A stretch of DNA of 11,394 bases from Bacillota bacterium (GTDB lineage Bacteria; Bacillota; Clostridia; Clostridiales; Clostridiaceae): the NCBI GenBank assembly GCA_023417975.1, contig JAEZDX010000248.1:1-11394 (forward strand), in the 5' to 3' direction. The position numbers and the translations under genes are program-made. Position 1 is the first letter of the stretch; each line of letters opens with the position of its first letter. The notes below the pieces were generated by a model, which had not been told where the DNA came from, did not search any database, and was given only the letters and a program-made list of their open reading frames with translations. Of the stretch, positions 5,603 to 11,394 are shown in pieces.

Positions 5603-8041
5603 ATGATGTTTGGGAGATTCAGTGAAAGATCTCAAAAAGTGCTGTTATATGCACAGGAAGAAGCACGTGAATTTAAACATGGGTATGTGGGAACTGAACA
5701 TATTCTTCTTGGAATATTAAAAGAAGAGGATGGAATTGCAAAAAGAATATTGAATGAAATTGGAATAGATGCCGAATCTGTAAAAGATCTTATAGAGGAG
5801 TTTGAAGGAAAGGGTGATATGGAATTTTTAAAAAATGAAATTCCTTTGACGCCAAGAACTAAGAGATTATTGGAACTCAGCCATGTAGAGGCTCGAAATC
5901 TAAACCATAACTATATTGTACCTGAGCATATACTGCTTGCACTGATTAGAGAATCGGAAGGTGTTGCATATACAATACTTACAAATTTGGGAGCCGATTT
6001 TGAAAAGCTCAGGAAGGATATAATACAAAGCATGGCAGGAGAACAGAAAGCAACTTCTGGTGAGGCTGCCAAAAGTAAAGATAACTCAACACCTACTCTC
6101 AACCAGTTTGGAAGGGATTTAACAGATTATGCCAGAGAGGGCAAATTAGATCCGGTAATTGGGAGAGGTAATGAGACGCAAAGAGTACTTGAGATACTTT
6201 GCAGAAGAATAAAGAATAATCCTTGCTTAATTGGTGATCCTGGTGTTGGAAAGACCGCTATTGCAGAGGGCTTAGCACAAAAGATAGTGGAAGGCAGTAT
6301 TCCGGAGATTTTAAAAGATAAAAGAGTAGTTACACTTGACTTATCTTCCATGGTAGCAGGTTCCAAATACAGAGGAGAATTTGAAGAAAGATTAAAAAAA
6401 GTAATGGAAGAGATAAGAAAAGCAGGCAATATTATTTTATTCATAGATGAAATTCATACTATTATAGGTGCAGGAGGGGCTGAAGGGGCTATTGATGCTT
6501 CAAATATATTGAAGCCTGCGCTAGCAAGAGGAGAAATACAATGTATTGGCGCCACTACTATAGATGAATATAGAAAGCACATAGAGAGAGACTCAGCTTT
6601 GGAAAGAAGATTCCAACCTGTAAATATTGGTGAGCCAACCAAGGAAGAAGCTGTGCAAATTTTAATGGGATTAAGAGATAAATATGAGGCTCATCACGGC
6701 GTAAAGATTACAGATGCTGCTATTTATGCTGCAGTTAACCTTTCCGACAGATATATAACCGATAGATTCTTACCTGATAAAGCTATCGATCTTATTGATG
6801 AAGCAGGTGCAAAGGTTAGAATACAGAATTTAACTGCACCACCGGATCTAAAGGAAATGGAGGAGCAGGTCGAAAAGGCAACTAAGGAAAAAGAAGATGC
6901 TATAAGGGTTCAAGACTTTGAAAAGGCAGCTCAGCTAAGAGATTTGGAAAAAGAACTTAAGGATAAGCTTGAAAATGAAAAGAAAAATTGGAGAACTCAA
7001 AATGGGGTCATAAAGCAGATTGTTTCTGAGGAGCAAGTGGCAAATGTTGTGGCAAAATGGACCAATGTACCGGTAGAAAAACTGACAGAAAAGGAATCGG
7101 AACGATTGCTGAAGCTAGAGGAGATATTGCATACTAGAGTTATAGGACAGGAAGAAGCAGTAAAATCCGTTGCAAGAGCGGTAAGAAGAGCAAGAGTTGG
7201 ACTTAAGGATCCGAAAAGACCGATAGGTTCCTTTATATTTTTGGGACCTACAGGTGTTGGTAAGACAGAATTGAGCAAAGCTTTAGCAGAAGCTATGTTC
7301 GGTGATGAGAATAATATGATAAGAGTCGATATGTCCGAGTATATGGAAAAGCATACCGTATCTAACCTAATCGGCTCACCTCCGGGATATGTAGGCTATG
7401 ATGAAGGCGGCCAACTATCGGAAAAGGTAAGAAGAAATCCATACTCGGTAGTATTATTTGACGAAATAGAAAAAGCTCATCCGGATGTATTTAATATATT
7501 ACTTCAAATATTGGAAGATGGTCGCCTAACGGACAATAAGGGAAAGGTAGTTAATTTTAAAAACACTATAGTTATTATGACATCAAACGCCGGTGCATCT
7601 ACAATAAAGAAGCAAAAGACTATGGGCTTTTCTATAGGAGAAAAAGAGCGGGAAAATGAGTATGAGAAGATGAAGGACAATGTAATGGATGAACTTAAGC
7701 ATACCTTTAGACCGGAGTTCTTAAATAGAATCGATGATATAATTGTGTTCCATCAGTTGGAGGAAAAGGATCTAAGGCAGATTGTATCCTTAATGCTAAG
7801 GTCCGTAGGCAATAGATTAGGGGAGCAAGGAATTGCTATAGAGTTTGATGAAGAATCTGAAAAACTTTTAGCAAAGGAAGGCTTTGATCTTATATATGGA
7901 GCAAGACCTTTAAGAAGGGCTATAACAAAGACTGTTGAAGATAAATTATCGGAAGAAATTTTGAGGGGTAATGTTAAGACCGGAGGAAAAGTGCTTGTTA
8001 CTGCAAAAAATAATGAGCTGTTTTTTGAAGATATAAAATAA
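5603..8041 (+). CDS. clpC: AAA+ unfoldase ClpC (ATP-dependent Clp protease ATPase subunit)
   Basis: This 812-residue Hsp100 protein has, in order: a double Clp_N domain (about 1-145) that receives adaptors and phospho-arginine substrates; a linker; AAA+ D1 with Walker A G-D-P-G-V-G-K-T (211-218) and Walker B I-L-F-I-D-E (278-283); a middle coiled-coil domain with a UVR-like motif (about 410-460, including F-E-K-A-A-Q-L-R-D); AAA+ D2 with Walker A G-P-T-G-V-G-K-T (548-555), pore loop G-Y-V-G-Y-D (595-600) and Walker B V-V-L-F-D-E (616-621); then the C-terminal D2-small domain. M-G-F (674-676) stands where ClpP-docking loops of the V-G-F type occur, so it should pair with ClpP. GGAGG (5589-5593) precedes ATG 5603, and the M-M-F-G-R-F start matches the family. 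It is cotranscribed with ctsR-mcsA-mcsB. Confidence 0.97.
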   Translation: MMFGRFSERSQKVLLYAQEEAREFKHGYVGTEHILLGILKEEDGIAKRILNEIGIDAESVKDLIEEFEGKGDMEFLKNEIPLTPRTKRLLELSHVEARNLNHNYIVPEHILLALIRESEGVAYTILTNLGADFEKLRKDIIQSMAGEQKATSGEAAKSKDNSTPTLNQFGRDLTDYAREGKLDPVIGRGNETQRVLEILCRRIKNNPCLIGDPGVGKTAIAEGLAQKIVEGSIPEILKDKRVVTLDLSSMVAGSKYRGEFEERLKKVMEEIRKAGNIILFIDEIHTIIGAGGAEGAIDASNILKPALARGEIQCIGATTIDEYRKHIERDSALERRFQPVNIGEPTKEEAVQILMGLRDKYEAHHGVKITDAAIYAAVNLSDRYITDRFLPDKAIDLIDEAGAKVRIQNLTAPPDLKEMEEQVEKATKEKEDAIRVQDFEKAAQLRDLEKELKDKLENEKKNWRTQNGVIKQIVSEEQVANVVAKWTNVPVEKLTEKESERLLKLEEILHTRVIGQEEAVKSVARAVRRARVGLKDPKRPIGSFIFLGPTGVGKTELSKALAEAMFGDENNMIRVDMSEYMEKHTVSNLIGSPPGYVGYDEGGQLSEKVRRNPYSVVLFDEIEKAHPDVFNILLQILEDGRLTDNKGKVVNFKNTIVIMTSNAGASTIKKQKTMGFSIGEKERENEYEKMKDNVMDELKHTFRPEFLNRIDDIIVFHQLEEKDLRQIVSLMLRSVGNRLGEQGIAIEFDEESEKLLAKEGFDLIYGARPLRRAITKTVEDKLSEEILRGNVKTGGKVLVTAKNNELFFEDIK

Positions 8042-8086
8042 AAATTAACTACAAGTTCATAAAAAATTATGCAGTTTGAAGAAATG

Positions 8087-8125
8087 AAAAAATGGAGTAT
8101 GGCTTCAAGTCATGCTCCATTTGTA
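8087..8125 (+). terminator. Strong hairpin between clpC and radA (attenuator or degenerate terminator)
   Basis: AAATGGAGTATG (8090-8101) pairs with CATGCTCCATTT (8111-8122) with a single T-G pair. Three more pairs can close the 9-base loop, making a stem of up to 15 bp. An A-run precedes it, but only TTTG follows, so the terminator T-tract is poor. It may partly stop clpC transcripts, act as an RNA processing or stability element, or be a decayed terminator. The sequence also contains an in-frame ATG upstream of radA, which is part of the hairpin and not a likely start. Confidence 0.55.
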
Positions 8126-8148
8126 ATAAATATATGGAGTTGGTTATA

Positions 8149-9513
8149 TTGGCTAAAATAAAAACTATATATGTGTGCCAACAGTGCGGTTTTGAGTCAC
8201 CAAAGTGGGTTGGAAAATGTCCTGACTGTGGCGAATGGAATAGTATGCTGGAGGAAGAAAAGCAAGATAAACCACAGCAAAAATATGCATCTTTTAATGT
8301 GCAAAACATACCTAAAAGCATAGTCAACATAAAATCAGGTAATTTGGAAAGATATGATACGGGGGTAGAGGAACTTAACAGGGTTCTTGGCGGAGGATTG
8401 GTAAAGGGATCACTAACACTGATTTCAGGAGATCCCGGTATAGGAAAGTCTACATTGCTTTTACAAACAAGCAATAATATTGCTCAGAGATATGGTAAGG
8501 TGCTATATGTATCTGGAGAAGAGTCGGAAGAACAAATAAAAATTAGAGGAGATAGGCTAAATACTGTGTCTGAAAATCTATACATTCTTTCAGAGACTAA
8601 TTTGGAATTGGTTCAGAGACATATAGATGACTTAAAGCCATCTTTTGTAATTATAGATTCAATACAAACAGTGTATAAGGATAGTGTTACATCAGCACCG
8701 GGCAGTGTTTCGCAGGTCAGAGAATGTGCAAATCATATGATGAGGGTTGCAAAAACAGGAGATATACCTTTTTTCATAGTAGCGCATGTGACGAAACAAG
8801 GAGAGCTGGCGGGGCCAAGAGTGCTTGAACATATGGTAGATACGGTATTGTCCTTCGAGGGTGAAAGAAGTGAAGATATAAGAGTACTGAGGGCGGTTAA
8901 AAACAGATTTGGGACTACCAGTGAAATAGGTGTATTTGAAATGAAAGATCAAGGACTTTTGCAGATATCCGATCCTTCAAGGCTCTTTCTTGAAGATGCG
9001 AGCTTTAATGCAGAGGGCTCTGTAGTTATAGGTGTGATGGAAGGAACAAGGCCTATATTGGTGGAAATTCAGGCTCTGGTTACTGAAACAAAAACTGCAA
9101 ATCCAAGAAGAACTGCAGTTGGTATAGAGACCTCCAGACTTAATCTTATATTAGCTGTACTGGAAAAGAAATTGAGAATCCCCTTCTATAATTTCGATGT
9201 TTATGTAAATGTGGTAGGAGGATTAAATATTGATGGCACATATGCGGATCTTGGTTTGGCTTTAGCCTTGCTATCGAGTGTAAGAGGTAGAGAATTTAAG
9301 CTTGAAAAGATGATGGTAGTAGGTGAAGTAGGGCTTACCGGTGAAGTTAGACCCATTTCTTCCTGTGACCGATTAGTTAAAGAAGCTTATAAGCTTGGTT
9401 TTAAAAATGTTATTATACCTGAAAAGAATAGAATATCCCTAGATATAAAGACTATTAATACTATTGGAATTTCGTCCTTAAGAGAAGTAATGTATAAAAT
9501 CTTTGAATCATAA
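8149..9513 (+). CDS. radA: DNA repair protein RadA (branch-migration helicase)
   Basis: RadA is a RecA-like helicase that promotes branch migration in homologous recombination and repair. The start chosen is TTG 8149, giving 454 residues and the family's typical M-A-K-x-K-T beginning, with GGAG (8136-8139) 9 bases upstream. The in-frame ATGs at 8092 and 8134 would add residues unlike the family, and they fall in a hairpin and in the ribosome binding site. Seen in order: C4 zinc finger (C10, C13, C24, C27); ATPase core with Walker A G-D-P-G-I-G-K-S (94-101) and Walker B ending in D170; the RadA-specific K-N-R-F-G (251-255); and a Lon-protease-like C-terminal domain (about 325-454). It follows clpC across a hairpin and may share some of its transcript. 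Confidence 0.95.
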   Translation: MAKIKTIYVCQQCGFESPKWVGKCPDCGEWNSMLEEEKQDKPQQKYASFNVQNIPKSIVNIKSGNLERYDTGVEELNRVLGGGLVKGSLTLISGDPGIGKSTLLLQTSNNIAQRYGKVLYVSGEESEEQIKIRGDRLNTVSENLYILSETNLELVQRHIDDLKPSFVIIDSIQTVYKDSVTSAPGSVSQVRECANHMMRVAKTGDIPFFIVAHVTKQGELAGPRVLEHMVDTVLSFEGERSEDIRVLRAVKNRFGTTSEIGVFEMKDQGLLQISDPSRLFLEDASFNAEGSVVIGVMEGTRPILVEIQALVTETKTANPRRTAVGIETSRLNLILAVLEKKLRIPFYNFDVYVNVVGGLNIDGTYADLGLALALLSSVRGREFKLEKMMVVGEVGLTGEVRPISSCDRLVKEAYKLGFKNVIIPEKNRISLDIKTINTIGISSLREVMYKIFES

Positions 9514-9626
9514 TATAGTTGTGTAGGTTAGTTTAAAATAAACTCATTCATCTATAGATATTGATAGTTTATATATTAAAAAAGTGTCAATAATATGTAT
9601 GAATGTAATTATTGTGTGGTGATGTA

Positions 9627-10691
9627 ATGAGACAGGAAAAAGACAAGGAATTGAAGAGTATTCTAAAAACACTTGCACCTGGAACTCAGCTTAGAGAAGG
9701 ACTGGAAAATATTTTGAGAGCCAAGACCGGAGGACTCCTAGTTCTTGGTGACAGCGAAAGCATAATGAAATCTGTAGATGGCGGATTTGCCATTAATGCC
9801 GAATATAATCCATCCTATATCTATGAACTGGCTAAAATGGATGGAGCAATAATACTGAGCAGCGATCTGAAAAAGATTTTATTTGCAAATACCCAACTAA
9901 TTCCTGATTCATCAATACCAACTTTTGAAACAGGAACACGACACAGAACTGCAAATAGAATAGCAAAGCAGACTGGTGCTATAGTAATTGCTATATCTCA
10001 AAGAAGGCATATAATCACAATCTATAAGGGAGATTTAAAGTACGTATTAAAAGAAAGCAGCGTTATATTAGCCAGAGCAAATCAGGCTGTTCAGACCCTT
10101 GAGAAGTATGTGTCAGTTCTTGATAGGGTATTGAATAATTTGAATTTACTTGAGTTTCAGGATATGACAACGCTTTTAGATGTTGTAACAGCGGTACTGA
10201 GAGCTGAAATGGTGATGAGAATCGTAGCTGAAATTGAAAGATACATTTGTGAACTCGGCAACGAGGGACGTCTTATTACTATGCAGCTGAATGAATTAAT
10301 AAGATATATTGAGCAAGATGGCATACTACTAATACGAGATTACTGTAAAGGTAGTCTGGATTATAATGATGTATATAAAGACATACAAGAAATTTCTCAA
10401 GAAGAGCTGCTGGAATTGGATGTTATATCGAAGCTGCTTGGGTATACGGGAGTACCTTTGGTAGATACAATGATTTCTCCAAGAGGCTATAGAATTTTGA
10501 GCAAGGTACCAAGAATTCCTGCTAGTATTATAGAAAATCTTGTTAGAAATTTCAAAGAGTTAAAGGCAGTTATTGAGGCATCACATGAAGAGCTAGATAA
10601 GGTTGAGGGAATAGGAGAAGCTAGATCTAAAGCCATTAAAAACGGATTGAGAAGAATAAAGGAGCAAATACTATTAAATAAACAACTATAA
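9627..10691 (+). CDS. disA: DNA integrity scanning protein DisA (diadenylate cyclase)
   Basis: DisA condenses two ATP to cyclic di-AMP and slows this when it meets branched DNA, linking genome integrity to second-messenger signalling. From ATG 9627 it has 354 residues, close to the usual 360. The N-terminal DAC domain (about 10-140) has both catalytic motifs, D-G-A (72-74) and R-H-R-T-A (105-109). A helical linker forms the octamer interface, and the C-terminal helix-hairpin-helix domain (about 285-345, with V-E-G-I-G-E-A-R) binds DNA. GGTGAT (9618-9623), the distal part of a Shine-Dalgarno sequence, precedes ATG 9627. An in-frame TTG at 9612 would add five unconserved residues and overlap that site. 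It is the last gene of the cluster, after radA. Confidence 0.96.
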   Translation: MRQEKDKELKSILKTLAPGTQLREGLENILRAKTGGLLVLGDSESIMKSVDGGFAINAEYNPSYIYELAKMDGAIILSSDLKKILFANTQLIPDSSIPTFETGTRHRTANRIAKQTGAIVIAISQRRHIITIYKGDLKYVLKESSVILARANQAVQTLEKYVSVLDRVLNNLNLLEFQDMTTLLDVVTAVLRAEMVMRIVAEIERYICELGNEGRLITMQLNELIRYIEQDGILLIRDYCKGSLDYNDVYKDIQEISQEELLELDVISKLLGYTGVPLVDTMISPRGYRILSKVPRIPASIIENLVRNFKELKAVIEASHEELDKVEGIGEARSKAIKNGLRRIKEQILLNKQL

Positions 10692-10737
10692 AAAAATTTA
10701 GAACAATAACTATACTGAAGCAAGTATTGCTCTAAAT
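10690..10737 (-). terminator. Rho-independent terminator of the minus-strand gene, abutting disA
   Basis: Read on the minus strand, ATTTAGAGCAATA (10737-10725) pairs with TATTGTTCTAAAT (10708-10696), 13 pairs including one G-U, followed by seven T (10696-10690). On the plus strand the G-U becomes an A-C mismatch and there is no T-run, so it mainly serves the minus-strand gene. Its tail overlaps the disA stop codon, so the two convergent genes share almost no spacer. Confidence 0.78.
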
Positions 10738-10746
10738 CTATAAATG

Positions 10747-11145
10747 CTATCTAAATGTATATTTACCTAGGGTGTTTATTCTGTCATATTCCTTTATAAG
10801 TACATCATAGAGACTTACGTCCATAAGATTGCATAAGGCAGTCAAATAAAACAGATTATTGCCTATTTCACGTTCAATAACTTCACGACAACCATCACAT
10901 AATTCTCCGTTAAGGTGTGTTTTCATGCACTCATTTAATGATTCAATGCTATCATCTTCACAAGGGATTATTTGTTTTGAGGCATCTATATTTACACAGC
11001 CGCAGTTTGTAACTGATTTTACAACTGCTCTGTTAATTCTGGCATTTGTTTCTTGAAACTTTGTCAAGATATCCAGAACGCTTTTATGTCTTAATAATGA
11101 CTCATTAACTTTATCTTGAAATTCATCAAATATAACATCCTTCAC
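10747..11145 (-). CDS. Small conserved clostridial protein with paired cysteines
   Basis: The gene encodes a 132-residue protein from GTG at 11145, with AAGGAG (11160-11155) 9 bases before it. The upstream in-frame TTG at 11154 touches the ribosome binding site and is not credible as a start. The predicted protein is soluble and helical, with no signal peptide. Six cysteines include C-G-C (residues about 48-50) and C-D-G-C (about 88-91), which could bind metal. The C-terminal part (E-x-E-I-G-N-N-L-F-Y-L...L-Y-D-V-L-I-K-E-Y-D) resembles the helical E-E-x-G-D-x-L-F-Y-L region of MazG-like nucleotide pyrophosphohydrolases, though N-N replaces the usual acidic residue. From memory, similar proteins next to disA in clostridia are often labelled DUF1573; I cannot confirm this. 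Its function is unknown. It converges on disA and has its own promoter and terminator. Confidence 0.82.
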   Translation of the reverse strand: MKDVIFDEFQDKVNESLLRHKSVLDILTKFQETNARINRAVVKSVTNCGCVNIDASKQIIPCEDDSIESLNECMKTHLNGELCDGCREVIEREIGNNLFYLTALCNLMDVSLYDVLIKEYDRINTLGKYTFR

Positions 11146-11190
11146 CAGTATCAACTCCTTTGTATTTTTGATAAAGTTGATTGTAATTTA

Positions 11191-11220
11191 ATTATAAAAT
11201 TTTCTATATGAGTATGTCAA
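11191..11220 (-). promoter_or_regulatory. Consensus sigma-A promoter of the minus-strand gene
   Basis: On the minus strand, TTGACA (11220-11215) and TATAAT (11196-11191) are both perfect consensus boxes, with an 18-base spacer. Transcription would start near 11184, about 40 bases before the GTG start. The strength of the boxes suggests steady vegetative expression. Confidence 0.88.
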
Positions 11221-11237
11221 CAAAGCAGATTGTGTTT

Positions 11238-11266
11238 TTGTCCATAACTATATGATAAACTATAAC
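11238..11266 (+). promoter_or_regulatory. Probable rightward promoter leading out of the window
   Basis: TTGTCC (11238-11243) and TATAAC (11261-11266) are 17 bases apart, divergent from the minus-strand promoter at 11191-11220. It would serve a gene beyond the window end. AGGGGGAT (11280-11287) and a two-codon ORF ATG AAA TAA (11293-11301) follow. I see no other gene in 11221-11394. Confidence 0.4.
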
Positions 11267-11394
11267 AATATAATTTCATAGGGGGATAACTTATGAAATA
11301 AATTAATAAATTACATAGGATAACTGTTGAAAATCGGCAATAATTAATATATAGTAGTAATTAACCTTAAATGTTAAGATGATAATAATATTTA

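Noticed and set aside
5911..7278. Several minus-strand ORFs inside clpC
   Set aside because: They are opposite-strand shadows of a highly conserved coding sequence, with no start signals of their own.
8092..8148. N-terminal extension of RadA from ATG 8092 or ATG 8134
   Set aside because: The first ATG is inside the hairpin stem and the second overlaps the ribosome binding site. RadA proteins begin M-A-K-x-K-T, which matches TTG 8149.
9530..9544. Perfect 6-bp inverted repeat AGTTTA/TAAACT after radA as a terminator
   Set aside because: The stem is short and AT-rich with no following T-tract. I also found no convincing promoter for disA in this spacer, so radA-disA cotranscription is the simpler reading.
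9612..9626. TTG start of DisA at 9612
   Set aside because: It would add five residues not typical of DisA and cover the GGTGAT site that serves ATG 9627.
10859..11056. Plus-strand ORF opposite the small minus-strand gene
   Set aside because: It is antisense to a gene with a consensus promoter, ribosome binding site and terminator, and has no ribosome binding site or family resemblance.
11146..11154. TTG start of the minus-strand gene at 11154
   Set aside because: It is immediately adjacent to AAGGAG with no spacer. GTG 11145 has the normal 9-base spacing.

Overview
The window reads as a chromosomal segment of a low-GC Gram-positive bacterium, most likely a member of the Clostridia. The evidence is the AT-rich sequence, heavy use of AGA and ATA codons, strong AGGAGG-type ribosome binding sites, GTG and TTG starts, and the Firmicutes gene order ctsR-mcsA-mcsB-clpC-radA-disA. 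I cannot name a genus from the sequence alone.

Region 1 (1-200) is the end of a tRNA cluster: tRNA-Phe(GAA), missing its first 7 bases at the window edge, then a complete tRNA-Cys(GCA) and a terminator.

Region 2 (126-3260) is the remnant of an element integrated into tRNA-Cys. The last 26 bases of tRNA-Cys, including CCA, recur exactly at 3235-3260, about 3.1 kb downstream. Just inside the tRNA end lies the C-terminal half of a tyrosine recombinase, with its catalytic tail intact but its start lost. A 9-base motif, TGTATGCAA, occurs once near the left end and twice in tandem near the right end, as expected for recombinase arm sites. The cargo is mostly broken: an unrecognised ORF with a repressor-like N-terminus, a cytidine deaminase stopped by TAA at codon 4, and one intact AraC-type regulator with an unusual C39-peptidase-like C-terminal region. 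The terminator just past the right repeat was probably the original terminator of the tRNA operon.

Region 3 (3261-10691) is the protein quality-control and genome-surveillance cluster. A promoter overlapped by a CtsR heptad operator precedes ctsR (repressor), mcsA (zinc-finger adaptor), mcsB (protein arginine kinase) and clpC (AAA+ unfoldase). CtsR represses the operon, McsA/McsB inactivate CtsR and mark proteins with phospho-arginine, and ClpC delivers them to ClpP. A strong hairpin separates clpC from radA (recombination helicase), followed by disA (DNA-scanning c-di-AMP synthase).

Region 4 (10690-11394) holds a convergent minus-strand gene for a small cysteine-containing protein, with its own consensus promoter and a terminator abutting the disA stop codon. 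A probable rightward promoter then leads out of the window.

No new defence or biosynthetic system is evident. The unusual content is the decayed tRNA-Cys island and its AraC fusion protein.
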